Shown here: positions 9,758-19,199 of the stretch, one piece after another
Layout: every line of letters starts with the position of its first letter
Numbering within the stretch: the first letter of the stretch is position 1
NCBI RefSeq assembly: GCF_018403225.1
Contig: NZ_BOSG01000007.1
Coordinates: forward strand, 62,001-126,000
From: Paenibacillus sp. J23TS9
GTDB taxonomy: Bacteria > Bacillota > Bacilli > Paenibacillales > Paenibacillaceae
Length of the DNA stretch: 64,000 nt
Direction: 5' to 3'
Program-made: the position numbers and the translations under genes
The notes under the pieces: model-generated
The model's input: only the letters and a program-made list of their open reading frames with translations
The model's database searches: none
What the model was told of the DNA's origin: nothing

Positions 9758-9970
9758 ATTAATCACCCTTTTCTTAACGTCGTATTGTTTGATACTTACT
9801 TGTAACCGATCTGCTGCCGCTTGAACCTCGAATGAAAAAATTGTAAAAAGGTCTCCATGACGGGCTTCAAAATACTTACGGCATTTTATTTAAATATATC
9901 CATACCTCAGATCCTTATTCTTGTAAATACTTCCATTTCATACTATTGTAAATATATGGAGGGATGATGC

Positions 9971-11029
9971 ATGGATGTAAATACCGGGCCCGCGATCCAG
10001 AATGATGACAGTCCTTATACTGCCGCCGAAATGGAACATACAGAACTGAAGCCGAATTACCGTGTTGATCTTCGTTCGCACACTTCTCTGGAATACCAGA
10101 AGTTTATTTCCTTGAATCCGGTGAATGACTGGTCTCTTCTAACCTGGAAAGATGTCGGCAAGCCTTATGAAGTCAAAAGCGTAGCTCATGACCGTAAAGT
10201 ATGGGAGCAGGAGCATGGTACCACCATGGATACCCATACGGCTTGGACACACTTCAATCAGTCCTTTCACCAGTGGTTTATCAAAGACGTACCCGCCGAG
10301 ATGGATAAAGAAAAGGATGAATTTTTCAATGCATTGAAAGCGTTTAACTTACGTCAAATTCGTGAGGGACTGGGTGATATTGTCCGCATTCATCTATGGA
10401 ACTATGTGCACCGCATTCAAGATGGTGTATGGGATCCACGGGGCAAACGGGCTTTATTCGAGGGGCTGGATGTACAAAAGCCGCGGATTTTATTCCTTGG
10501 CGCAGCAGAGGGCTATGAAGCGATGCAGCTTGCAGCCATGTATCCGGGAGCAGAAGTGGTTATGGCGGACTATGATGAATACTGCCGTACCACACGCTTC
10601 GCAGAATTCCCGGAAGCTTATCCCTTTCTCGGGGATAATCCTCGAACCAACAGCCCGCAAGTATACTACAAACAAGATTTCAACATTGAGTATGTGGTCA
10701 GTGATATTCGCAAGCTCCCCTATGGCCGGGAATTCGATATTGTTCTGTCCGTCGGGCTGCTGGAGCATTTTCCTGATGAAATCAAACCCGAGGTTGTCGA
10801 TTGGCACCGGCGTTTTTTGAAGCCCGGAGGTTATGCCATCATGACGACTCCAAGAAACCAGCTGAGATCCCGGCTTTTCTACCAAATCATGGCCAATGTA
10901 ATGAACCATACGTACCGCGAATTGATGACGGTTCAGCAGATGGGGCTATACATTTACGAGAATGGTTTTGATATCCACAGGCATGGATACATCAAGGTTC
11001 ATAACGGTGTCGTGGCAAAGATGCGGTAA
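9971..11029 (+). CDS. SAM-dependent methyltransferase-like protein
   Basis: 352 residues. The central to C-terminal part has a Rossmann-type SAM fold: motif I ILFLGAAEGYEA (about residue 175), an acidic loop end VVMADYDE, motif IV DIVLSVGLLEHF and a post-motif LKPGGYAIMTTPRNQ. The N-terminal 150 residues have no recognised domain. GGAGGGATGATGC precedes ATG 9971. It is alone on its strand and faces the SDR gene convergently. The substrate is unknown. Confidence 0.8.
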   Translation: MDVNTGPAIQNDDSPYTAAEMEHTELKPNYRVDLRSHTSLEYQKFISLNPVNDWSLLTWKDVGKPYEVKSVAHDRKVWEQEHGTTMDTHTAWTHFNQSFHQWFIKDVPAEMDKEKDEFFNALKAFNLRQIREGLGDIVRIHLWNYVHRIQDGVWDPRGKRALFEGLDVQKPRILFLGAAEGYEAMQLAAMYPGAEVVMADYDEYCRTTRFAEFPEAYPFLGDNPRTNSPQVYYKQDFNIEYVVSDIRKLPYGREFDIVLSVGLLEHFPDEIKPEVVDWHRRFLKPGGYAIMTTPRNQLRSRLFYQIMANVMNHTYRELMTVQQMGLYIYENGFDIHRHGYIKVHNGVVAKMR

Positions 11030-11055
11030 GTTTTGGCGTATTGCAGCTGCGGCCC

Positions 11056-11796
11056 TTACATCGACTGTCCGGCATCCACCGTGATGATCTGCCCGGTTAG
11101 GGCCTCCTGCTCCAATACGCCACAAATCATATGGGCAATATCCTCAGGTAATGCAGTCTTTCCCAGCAAAAGGCTGCCCGCCAACTGCTCCATCTGCTGC
11201 TCCCGTCCCTCCCACCACCGGGTTAACACTGCTCCGGGAGCAACGCAGTTGACACGAATATGCGGCGAGAGAGATTTCGCCAGGGAACGGGTCAGCCCGT
11301 GGACGGCCGCTTTGGAAACTGCGTAAGGCAGCGATGAACCGGAGCCGGTGATTCCGGCAATGCTGCCGACGTTGACGACCGCTCCCTGCTTTTGCTTGAG
11401 CATATAAGGCGCGACGGCTCTTGCAGCATAAAACATGCCCTTGACATTAATTTGGAACAGTTCGTCCCAAGCGTCATCCGTCACGGAATCCAGATCCCCC
11501 ATAGGAATATGGCGGGTTACACTGGCATTGTTGACTAGCAGATCTATGCTTCCCCATTCTCCCGCAAGTGTATCTACCATGGTCAGCACCTCCTGTTCCC
11601 GGGATACATCCGCTTGAATCGCAAGCGCATGTCCGCCCTGGGCTTGAATCATCCGGACCGTTTCCTCGGCCTCATCCACCGATCGTGAATAATTAACAGC
11701 AACTGCCGCCCCACGCTCTGCCAGAGCCAGCGATACCGCTCTCCCTATTCCTGTGCCTCCGCCTGTAACCAATACTTTTTTATCCCGCAATTCCAT
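11056..11796 (-). CDS. Short-chain dehydrogenase/reductase (SDR, FabG-like)
   Basis: 246 residues with a complete classical SDR set: cofactor motif TGGGTGIGRA, NNAS, catalytic Ser in NVGSIAG and the YAVSK Tyr-Lys pair. The basic residue in NYSRS after beta-2 suggests NADP(H) preference. AGGAGAGG decides the start at 11796. It follows the tautomerase gene by 44 bp in the same direction, so they are probably co-transcribed and controlled by the divergent LysR regulator. Confidence 0.92.
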   Translation of the reverse strand: MELRDKKVLVTGGGTGIGRAVSLALAERGAAVAVNYSRSVDEAEETVRMIQAQGGHALAIQADVSREQEVLTMVDTLAGEWGSIDLLVNNASVTRHIPMGDLDSVTDDAWDELFQINVKGMFYAARAVAPYMLKQKQGAVVNVGSIAGITGSGSSLPYAVSKAAVHGLTRSLAKSLSPHIRVNCVAPGAVLTRWWEGREQQMEQLAGSLLLGKTALPEDIAHMICGVLEQEALTGQIITVDAGQSM

Positions 11797-11840
11797 TTGC
11801 AATCCTCTCCTTTTCTATTTACGAGTCTGCCAAAATCGTC

Positions 11841-12242
11841 TCATTCAAGCTCTCTTTCTTCCGCGGCCAGCTGCGCAGTCCCGTTACCAAACGACCAGTT
11901 TTCCTGCATGTTTTCCATCAAAATGATCATGACATCCTGGGGCCGGACACCTGCTTTCTCTGCGAGCAGCCCCGCGATCCGGGCATATAACGCCTGTTTC
12001 TTCCGCGTAGTGCGTCCTTCCTTCATCGTGATTTGAATAAAAATCTGCTGCTCCGATCTGGATATATTCATGTATTCCTTATCGTATAAAAGTTCCCCGG
12101 ACGCGTGCGTGGTAATTACCTGGAAATAATCGTCCTTAGGCACATCAATGGTTTCCACCATAGCCTGGTGAATGGAACGGCTGAGAATAGACAGTTCTTC
12201 CTGCGACTTTCCTTGATGCAGATCTATTCGTACAAATGGCAT
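11841..12242 (-). CDS. Tautomerase-family protein
   Basis: 133 residues beginning MPFVRIDL. After methionine removal this exposes the catalytic Pro1 required by 4-oxalocrotonate tautomerase-like enzymes. Length and the IFIQITMKEGR segment fit the longer single-chain tautomerase family (YrdN-like). It leads the tautomerase-SDR pair and is divergent from a LysR regulator, the usual arrangement for an inducible small-molecule pathway. The substrate is not predictable. Confidence 0.85.
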   Translation of the reverse strand: MPFVRIDLHQGKSQEELSILSRSIHQAMVETIDVPKDDYFQVITTHASGELLYDKEYMNISRSEQQIFIQITMKEGRTTRKKQALYARIAGLLAEKAGVRPQDVMIILMENMQENWSFGNGTAQLAAEERELE

Positions 12243-12364
12243 TGGGCATAACGCCTCCCTGTTTTTTCTTTTGCCGGCAATGCCATTGTATCTGATTCAT
12301 ATCTATCTGTATAATTGAATTAACCGAATACTTTATTCATATTTATTGAACTATAGGAGGATAC
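12243..12364. promoter_or_regulatory. Divergent LysR/tautomerase control region
   Basis: 122-bp intergenic region. An ATTCATAT octamer occurs twice (near 12294 and 12340), flanking A/T-rich sequence with TATAAT-like boxes. LysR regulators bind such repeated or dyad T-N11-A sites. Assignment is by position, not proof. Confidence 0.45.
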
Positions 12365-13273
12365 ATGGATCTTAAAGCGGTCAAAACCTTTCACCGGATC
12401 GTTGCCCTCGGAGGCTTCAACCGGGCTGCGGAAGAGCTCAACTACGCACAGTCTACCGTCACTATGCAGGTACAGAAGCTTGAAGCTGAGCTTGGCATGC
12501 GGCTGATCGAGCGGGGAAAAGCCTTTCAACTGACGGAAGCTGGACGCCTCTTCCTTGAACAGAGCGCCCATATCGTCAGAGATATTGAGCAACTGCAAGA
12601 CACCATGACAGAGCTTGTAGCCGGGGAAGCCGGGCATATTCGTCTTGGCGTTGTCGAACCGATCGCCAGCTACCGGCTGCCGGTTATCCTCGCCGATTTC
12701 CTGCGTGTATACCCCAATATCCACGTATCTATTAGCATTGCAAGTTCCCCTGTATTAATCCAACAGCTTCAGCATGGTGGGCTCGATATGGCCATATGCT
12801 CCCCGCCGCTGCTGGGAACGGGATTATACTTTGAACCGCTGCTTACGGAGCATTTTGCCGTGCTGCTGCCTGAGAGTCATCCTTTGACCCGTAAGACAAC
12901 CATTACCATTCAGGATTTACGGAGTCACCGGCTGCTTATTACGGCGGCAGACTGCCCGTACCGCCGGAAGCTGGAGATGATTTTGCAGGAGCCAGGCGGG
13001 TCTCCACTAGATACCCTGGAGATCGGCAGCATGTCTGCTTTAAAATTCTATGTCCAGAGCGGAATAGGTGCGGCTCTCGTTCCATTATCGGTGCTTCGGC
13101 CTGAACCAGGTGGTACCGTCATCCGGCCGTTAGAAGGTAATGAGGTTGATATGACCTGCGGCTTATTGTGCAGAGAACCCGATTACCCGCCCAGACTTGC
13201 GGCCGGCAAGCTGTACACCATTTTAAAAGAGAATCTCCCGGACCGCAGCCCGCATACGGCAGGCACCATGTAG
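12365..13273 (+). CDS. LysR-family transcriptional regulator
   Basis: 302 residues. N-terminal winged helix-turn-helix (about 1-60, GGFNRAAEELNYAQSTVTMQ) followed by a periplasmic-binding-protein-like effector domain. TATAGGAGG precedes ATG 12365. It is divergent from the tautomerase-SDR pair and is its likely activator. A strong terminator follows the stop. Confidence 0.92.
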   Translation: MDLKAVKTFHRIVALGGFNRAAEELNYAQSTVTMQVQKLEAELGMRLIERGKAFQLTEAGRLFLEQSAHIVRDIEQLQDTMTELVAGEAGHIRLGVVEPIASYRLPVILADFLRVYPNIHVSISIASSPVLIQQLQHGGLDMAICSPPLLGTGLYFEPLLTEHFAVLLPESHPLTRKTTITIQDLRSHRLLITAADCPYRRKLEMILQEPGGSPLDTLEIGSMSALKFYVQSGIGAALVPLSVLRPEPGGTVIRPLEGNEVDMTCGLLCREPDYPPRLAAGKLYTILKENLPDRSPHTAGTM

Positions 13274-13286
13274 AAACAATACGAAG

Positions 13287-13322
13287 AAGCCCAAGGCCAA
13301 AACGGCCTCGGGCTCTTTTTTC
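13287..13322 (+). terminator. Rho-independent terminator after LysR gene
   Basis: GCCCAAGGCC / GGCCTCGGGC stem followed by six T residues. Confidence 0.85.
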
Positions 13323-13347
13323 CCCCTAATCATACACGGTCAAAATG

Positions 13348-16302
13348 CTAATTTACACTGACCTCCACCGGATCGGAGTTGATTCTGCTGCCTACCGCCC
13401 GGATGACGAACTGATACTTATCAGATGCATTGATGTTATTAACCGTGAAGCTATAGTCTGTTTTCCCTGACTCGGCGGCAATGTGTACATTCCAGTAGGT
13501 TTTGATCTTGCCGTTCTTCTCGTAAATGCGGAAGCCCCTTACAGGTTCGCTGCTCGAAGATGGTGTTTTCCACGAAATAACGGCTTTGCTGCCGCTGACC
13601 TGGACTTTAGCGCTTTCGACCTTGGCTGGCTTGGTATCCGTCCGCTTGATGCCATATTGGTCATAGAGCTTAACGCCGTTATCGCCGGATTTCTCGTCTT
13701 TTTTGGCCGCAGTATACGCTTTAATCTGCAGTACATCACTCGAAACAGACACATCGGTAAACATCTTTTTACCCGGCTGGGTATCTATCGCTGCGAAGTA
13801 ATCGTTATAACCCGGATATTTGGTGTAAAACTTATCCCCGAACGCATTGGACATCAGATAGATCGTCCCCTTCGGATTCACGGCGTTGCCCTGCGCGTCC
13901 ACCGTGATTTGGCTGGTCGGTATTACTTTGTCGCCAAGCATCTGAAACGATCTCATGTACATATGGTCATGGGCTTCAAACACCATGTCGATGCCCATTT
14001 CATCAAAGGCGGGAACAAGAACCTTTTTATAAAACTGAACGCGGTCGTTCTCCCATTCTCCCGCATTATCCCCTGCCGAATACGGCCCTTTGTGGAAGGT
14101 GACGAATTTCCATTTGGCATTGCTCTTCGCGACGATGTATTTCATCCACTCCACTTGATCCGCGAACTGCTGATCCTGTTTCTTGATATCTTTGCCATTG
14201 CTCGCGAGTTCCCCCGCATACTGTGAGTTGAAGACCAGAAACAGTGCTTCTCCATACTCAAATGAATATACGGAACCATCATGCGTGCTTGCTACAACCT
14301 GCTTCGGCAGATTGAAATGATTATAGAAGTTAGAGTTCGGCGTCGTCTCGTCACCATCATAATCCTGAACTTCATGTCCGCCGACGACCGGAACGATCGG
14401 AACATTCAGCAGCTGATCCTGCGGAAGTCCAAGCATCCACTGCCACTGTTCCTCGAGATCACCGTTATCGACAAGATCCCCCGCGTTAATCAGAAACATC
14501 GGATCGCCGATCGTCTGAACGGCTTTCTTGAAGGTATCAGCCCATGGCTCAAAATCTGTTTTGCTGGAAGCCTGTGAGTCCGAACCTGCGATAAAATGGA
14601 ATGGCTGGCTGCCGGATGCATCGGTTGTGAAGCTTCCTGCCGCGCTCCAGCTGTCCGGTGCTCCGCTCCCAACCCGGTATTTGTATGCTGTTCCCGGAGA
14701 TAATCCGGATGCCGTAACTTTGTGGCTGTAAAATTTCTTTTTCTTCTTGGCTGTACGGTCCGCCTTCGTCACATAGGTCTGAATTTCCTCCACGGTACCT
14801 TGGAATGTCAGTGCTTCATTTTCAGGAAAACCGCTTCCCGAAGACTTCGATGCCTCTACGACCTGAACGACGGATGCTGCCGTCACATCGGTGTACCATG
14901 CGAATGAGCGGCTGGTTTTGGTATCCCCATTCAGCGTCATATTGATCAGCTTCGGCACGGAAGGTGTTCCCTGGGTATTTTGAATGGCAAAGCTCCAGGA
15001 AATATCCTGGGTCAGCGGAATTTGATCATCCCTGCCCTTGATTAGTCCCTTGGGAATCTTGACCGTATAGGTCTGGCCGTTTACAAAAGACGGATGCTTA
15101 ATATTGAGCGTGTTGCTATTGATGATTTCGGCGGTCACCGATCCGAGAGCCGTATTATTTTTGTCCACGATACTTACACTGTAGCCTGAATTCAGGGTGA
15201 TTGGCTTATTGAACGTTACCGTTACAGGCGCCGTCGGCAGCACATTACTTTCGCCGGAATTAGGTGTTTTGGATAGCTCTGCCGTTGGCGTTTCTACCGG
15301 TTCTCCGCCTCCCTGCTTAACCATTCCTGATACACGAATATCCTTGATGAGGCTTGATCCTGTGCTTCCAATCCCTTGCGTGCCCTTGGTGTTAGTATTC
15401 GAGCTGACAATCCAGCGGATATAAAGCGTGTTCTGATCATTCGCGCTCGCCGGAAGGGGAATCTCTGACAGCTTGCATGTATTGCCTGAGCAGCTGAAGC
15501 TGGACAATGCCATCTTGAGCGTCGTGCCCGGCACGTCATTCCAGTTCTGGTTATCACTGCTGATCTGCACTTTAAAATCACGCGGTCCGGTTCCGGAAGA
15601 AGTCTGCTGCGAAGATAGCGTTATATTTTCATAACCTTTGGTCGTTACGCTTGCAAGCCAATACTTCGTTGCGTTCCCGCTATCCCAGCCCTGATAACTG
15701 ACCGAATGCTGGCTGCTGTCGTAATCCTCGAAATATCCGCCTACATTCCGGAAGCTCGATGCCGATTTAAACATTCCGTTGGTAGCTGGAAAAACGCCGC
15801 TGCTGCCCGAGTTTGCAAAAATCCATTCGGCGAGCAGAGACTTTTCCTGCACCGCATCTGCCATACTCCGGGTGGTAACCTCTACCGGACTGCTCGGAGC
15901 CGATTCATTCCCTGCAGCATCCAATGCCGTCACCGTATAGCGGTACGTTGTACCGGCAGAGAGTCCTGAATCTGTATAGGTCAGCGTATTTGCGCTTCCG
16001 ATCTTTACGTTGTCCCGATAAATGCCGTAGCTTGTTACCCCTGTATTATCCGTCGAAGTTGCCCATGTCAATTGAACTCCGCCATTCGAAACATCTGCCG
16101 CCAGAGAACCCGGTATGCTTGGGGCATCCGTACCGGATGGCGGAGGCGTCGTTTCTTTGGGTTCCCCCTTCACTGTAATGCTGATCAACTGACTTGCCTG
16201 CTCCTCCGCGAATGTCTTCCCCTGAACCGGGAACACAAGCATCATGACAGCAAGCATCAAGCATAGAATCCGTTTTCCCATTTTTCCCGACAGTTTACCC
16301 AT
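13348..16302 (-). CDS. Secreted multidomain purple-acid-phosphatase-like metallophosphoesterase
   Basis: 984 residues. Signal peptide (ILCLMLAVMMLVFPVQG), fibronectin III (about 60-145), a discoidin/carbohydrate-binding-like module with two cysteines (about 155-330), an Ig-like 'Big' domain (about 345-440), a purple-acid-phosphatase N domain, then the metallophosphoesterase core and a final fibronectin III. Core motifs: GSDSQ, GDLVDNG, GGHE, VTFHKG and AHDHMYMR. The usual GNH(D/E) Asn, a metal ligand, is Gly here. Probably an extracellular phosphatase or nucleotidase; activity is uncertain given the substitution. Confidence 0.88.
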   Translation of the reverse strand: MGKLSGKMGKRILCLMLAVMMLVFPVQGKTFAEEQASQLISITVKGEPKETTPPPSGTDAPSIPGSLAADVSNGGVQLTWATSTDNTGVTSYGIYRDNVKIGSANTLTYTDSGLSAGTTYRYTVTALDAAGNESAPSSPVEVTTRSMADAVQEKSLLAEWIFANSGSSGVFPATNGMFKSASSFRNVGGYFEDYDSSQHSVSYQGWDSGNATKYWLASVTTKGYENITLSSQQTSSGTGPRDFKVQISSDNQNWNDVPGTTLKMALSSFSCSGNTCKLSEIPLPASANDQNTLYIRWIVSSNTNTKGTQGIGSTGSSLIKDIRVSGMVKQGGGEPVETPTAELSKTPNSGESNVLPTAPVTVTFNKPITLNSGYSVSIVDKNNTALGSVTAEIINSNTLNIKHPSFVNGQTYTVKIPKGLIKGRDDQIPLTQDISWSFAIQNTQGTPSVPKLINMTLNGDTKTSRSFAWYTDVTAASVVQVVEASKSSGSGFPENEALTFQGTVEEIQTYVTKADRTAKKKKKFYSHKVTASGLSPGTAYKYRVGSGAPDSWSAAGSFTTDASGSQPFHFIAGSDSQASSKTDFEPWADTFKKAVQTIGDPMFLINAGDLVDNGDLEEQWQWMLGLPQDQLLNVPIVPVVGGHEVQDYDGDETTPNSNFYNHFNLPKQVVASTHDGSVYSFEYGEALFLVFNSQYAGELASNGKDIKKQDQQFADQVEWMKYIVAKSNAKWKFVTFHKGPYSAGDNAGEWENDRVQFYKKVLVPAFDEMGIDMVFEAHDHMYMRSFQMLGDKVIPTSQITVDAQGNAVNPKGTIYLMSNAFGDKFYTKYPGYNDYFAAIDTQPGKKMFTDVSVSSDVLQIKAYTAAKKDEKSGDNGVKLYDQYGIKRTDTKPAKVESAKVQVSGSKAVISWKTPSSSSEPVRGFRIYEKNGKIKTYWNVHIAAESGKTDYSFTVNNINASDKYQFVIRAVGSRINSDPVEVSVN

Positions 16303-16493
16303 GCATATCTCCTTCCGTTAGCGCAATAATTAAAACGCTTTAACTTTCGAACAAAACATAGTGAACGACAGCCGGCCTGCCATACCCTGTTAAATATACG
16401 GAAGGTGCTCTGCAAACAGAACTCAAAAAAATGGAATGTGATGGAAAAAAACGAAAAGAACCGGATGCGGCATGCCGCTCCGGCGGACTCATT

Positions 16494-17834
16494 TTATTTG
16501 ATCTCACGAATAACCTGCTCGATTCCTTTACGGATGTCCGGTTCTTTTACACTGGATACCGTCAATCGCAGGATATGGTCCCTCTCAAAATACGGCAGGT
16601 AGCAAGCATTCGCTGTTTCAGTCCTGACGTGTTTTTTCTCCAGCCGTTTGATGATTGATCCCGCATTCACGCCATCATGCAGTTTCAAAAACGTATGCAC
16701 GCCAAGCTGACCAGGAGTCTGGTAGATAAAAGGCTTGTCCGCTGCGACATCCCTGTTCTTTACGATACATTCATGCAGCAGTGCGGACCTCTTGCCATAA
16801 CAGGAACGCAGCTTTTTGCGGTGACGCTCAAACATGCCGCTTTTCAAATACAGCTCCAGCGCAGCCTGGGACAGCATCGAGCTGTCAATGTCCATCAGCC
16901 GTTTGAACTGGAGGAATGACTCCCGCAGGACATCCGGCAGGACGGCCACCCCGACCCGGAGACCCGGGAATATAATTTTGGAATAGCTTTTCAGGTATAT
17001 CACATGGCCGGAGCGATCATAAGCATATATCGGATCTTCCTTTGCATCCTGCTCCAGATCAGCCATATAATCATCCTCCACGATGTACACATCATACTTA
17101 GCCGCGAGTAAGGCGATGGCCTTTTTCTGAGAGCGGTCGAGAGAAGTTCCCAAGGGGTTATGGAATCGGGGTACCGTGTAGAACCACTTGATCTCCCCTG
17201 TTTTGAAAATCCGCTCCAGCTCCCCTAAATCTATGCCGTCAGCCGTGCGGTGAAGTCCTTCTGCTTCAATGCCGTACACCTTCAAATAATCCACCAAAAG
17301 GTGATACCCCGGTTGCTCGATTAATACACGCTGCCTGCCGTTTGGAAAAGGAATCTGGGCTAACACGCTGAGCGCCTGCTGCACACCCGAGGTAATAAAG
17401 ATCTGCCGGGAATCTGCAAAAACCTGGTATGATGCCAGCTGCCGCTGCATTTCGCGAATGAGTGACGGAAGGCCCTGCGGCGTACCGTAGATAAACAGAT
17501 CGTTGCGGTACATATCGATCGCTTTGTTGATACAATGCTGAAAATCCAGATACGGAAAAATATCCGGATCCGGTGCGGATACGGTGAAATCGATCCAGTG
17601 AGCACCTTCTTCTTGGCGCTGGACGCTGCGCTTCATAACATAATATCCGCTTTTCGGCGATGCATAGATCAGATGCTTCTCCTTAAGGTCCTCCAACGCC
17701 CGGATGACGGTGCTTTTGCTGCAATCATACCGGGATGCCAAAGCCCTGATGGATGGCAGCTTGTCTCCCTCCCGGCAGCTTTCGCCGGCAATCTGCGTTT
17801 CCAAGTCATTGATGATATCGTCATACTTAAACAT
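16494..17834 (-). CDS. MocR-type regulator (GntR HTH fused to aminotransferase fold)
   Basis: 446 residues. Winged helix at about 10-75 (LPSIRALASRYDCSKSTVIRAL) joined to a class I/II aminotransferase-like domain with the PLP-lysine region in YLKSYSKIIFPGLRVG. Such proteins use PLP to sense amino acids or PLP itself. AAGGAGG precedes ATG 17834; a longer frame from 17861 overlaps the palindrome at 17860-17877 and lacks a ribosome binding site. Divergent from an EamA transporter, which it probably controls. Confidence 0.9.
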   Translation of the reverse strand: MFKYDDIINDLETQIAGESCREGDKLPSIRALASRYDCSKSTVIRALEDLKEKHLIYASPKSGYYVMKRSVQRQEEGAHWIDFTVSAPDPDIFPYLDFQHCINKAIDMYRNDLFIYGTPQGLPSLIREMQRQLASYQVFADSRQIFITSGVQQALSVLAQIPFPNGRQRVLIEQPGYHLLVDYLKVYGIEAEGLHRTADGIDLGELERIFKTGEIKWFYTVPRFHNPLGTSLDRSQKKAIALLAAKYDVYIVEDDYMADLEQDAKEDPIYAYDRSGHVIYLKSYSKIIFPGLRVGVAVLPDVLRESFLQFKRLMDIDSSMLSQAALELYLKSGMFERHRKKLRSCYGKRSALLHECIVKNRDVAADKPFIYQTPGQLGVHTFLKLHDGVNAGSIIKRLEKKHVRTETANACYLPYFERDHILRLTVSSVKEPDIRKGIEQVIREIK

Positions 17835-17859
17835 GCCCTCATACGCCTCCTTCCGCTTC

Positions 17860-17877
17860 ATCTGTACCGGTACAGAT
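17860..17877. promoter_or_regulatory. Perfect 18-bp palindrome, putative MocR operator
   Basis: ATCTGTACCGGTACAGAT is its own reverse complement. It sits 25 bp upstream of the MocR start, inside its probable promoter, which suggests autoregulation. Confidence 0.6.
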
Positions 17878-17988
17878 CAACATTCCTTTTATTGTAGCAC
17901 AGACGCTTCCGGCTTAGAATAAAGAAAACGTCGCTCGATGCATGTTCAAAAAACAAGCTCCAATAGCAGAAATTTTTCTTGCGATGAT

Positions 17989-18000
17989 AGGACCGGTCCT
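17989..18000. promoter_or_regulatory. Perfect 12-bp palindrome upstream of EamA transporter
   Basis: AGGACCGGTCCT shares the ACCGGT centre with the palindrome at 17860-17877 and lies 32 bp before the transporter start. Possible second operator of the same regulator. Confidence 0.45.
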
Positions 18001-18032
18001 TCCACAGCGCGCAAACTTAGGGAGGTCATTGT

Positions 18033-18974
18033 ATGAAACTCACACTTAATCAAAAAGCCATTACGGCAGTGGTCATCAATGCGATCATCGTTGGCTTTTC
18101 ACCGATATTCGTCAAACAGTCGCTCATCTTTGCCGATCCGCTGGATTCACTGGCACACCGCTTTACGATTTCCTTTCTTGCAGCTTCCTTGTTTGCCTTT
18201 CCGGGATGGGCCCATCTGAAGGCAATGCGGAAAGAAATCTTCACCGTCGTTCCGCTGGCACTCCTGAATCCGTCGCTCTTTTTCGCTCTGCAGGCATTCG
18301 GTCTGCTGCATGCTTCCTCAGCGGTTGCAGGTATTGTACAGGCAACGGTTCCCGTCTTCACGATGATTCTCGCAGCTCTTTTCCTGAAGGAGAATGCCAG
18401 CATGGGTCAGCGGCTCTTCACCCTTCTGTCCGTATCTGGAGTCATATTGGTATTCGCCGTTCCCGGCGTAGGCTCTTCGTCCACCAGCTTACTGGGTGTC
18501 ACGCTGATTCTCCTATCCGCCTTGTCTCTGGCCGGATACACAACCTTGGCCCGTAAGCTCACGCGGATTATGCGTCCCAAGGATTTGACCTATATGATGA
18601 TTCTATTCGGCTTTGTCGTCTTCAACATCATTGCACTCTGCAAGCATGGTTACGCGGGCACGGTTGACTCCTATTTCACGCCTCTGCAAGAGCCTGCGTT
18701 TATCATGGATATGGTCTTTCTGGGTGTGCTGTCCTTCCTGTTGACCTCCTTTTTATCCAATTATGCACTGTCGATCCTCGAAGCCTCGAAAGTCAGCGTA
18801 TTTGCAGGTTTATCCACTGTGGTAACCATTGCCGGCGGCGTGCTGCTGCTGAATGAACAGCTGGGCTGGTACCATTGGGCCGGGGCAGCCATGATTGCGG
18901 CCGGGGTCACAGGCGTCAATCTTTCAAGCAAAAAGCTCCCGGCGGTCAAAACGCAGGAGTCTGTGAAAGCTTGA
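18033..18974 (+). CDS. EamA/DMT-family transporter
   Basis: 313 residues with ten predicted hydrophobic helices in two repeats of five, the standard EamA layout for metabolite exporters. The end of the second repeat shows the typical GVLLLNEQLGW and a short basic tail. GGGAGG precedes ATG 18033. Its divergent MocR neighbour suggests export of an amino acid or vitamin B6-related compound; this is inference. Confidence 0.9.
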   Translation: MKLTLNQKAITAVVINAIIVGFSPIFVKQSLIFADPLDSLAHRFTISFLAASLFAFPGWAHLKAMRKEIFTVVPLALLNPSLFFALQAFGLLHASSAVAGIVQATVPVFTMILAALFLKENASMGQRLFTLLSVSGVILVFAVPGVGSSSTSLLGVTLILLSALSLAGYTTLARKLTRIMRPKDLTYMMILFGFVVFNIIALCKHGYAGTVDSYFTPLQEPAFIMDMVFLGVLSFLLTSFLSNYALSILEASKVSVFAGLSTVVTIAGGVLLLNEQLGWYHWAGAAMIAAGVTGVNLSSKKLPAVKTQESVKA

Positions 18975-18991
18975 TAAACATGGAAGCACAA

Positions 18992-19025
18992 ATAAAGCCC
19001 CGGTGCCTACCCGGGGCTTTATTTC
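18992..19025 (+). terminator. Rho-independent terminator after EamA gene
   Basis: AAAGCCCCGG / CCGGGGCTTT perfect stem followed by T-rich sequence. Confidence 0.85.
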
Positions 19026-19199
19026 AAGTTTTAACGAAGCACTGCCTCTTCCTCTTCAGCAGCTTCACCCATGAATTTCAAGATGAACAGAGGTATTCGC
19101 CTGCTTTCCGCTGAGCAGTTCCGTAAACTCCGCCATCCAGCATAATCCTCTGCTTCTTCTTTCAGCTGAGACAAGCTCTCTCTTAATCTTGACTCTCCT

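Noticed and set aside
19026..19199. Possible small minus-strand gene after the MFS gene
   Set aside because: A short frame (MAEFTELLSGKQANTSVHLE) exists, but there is no ribosome binding site, no family match and no codon evidence.
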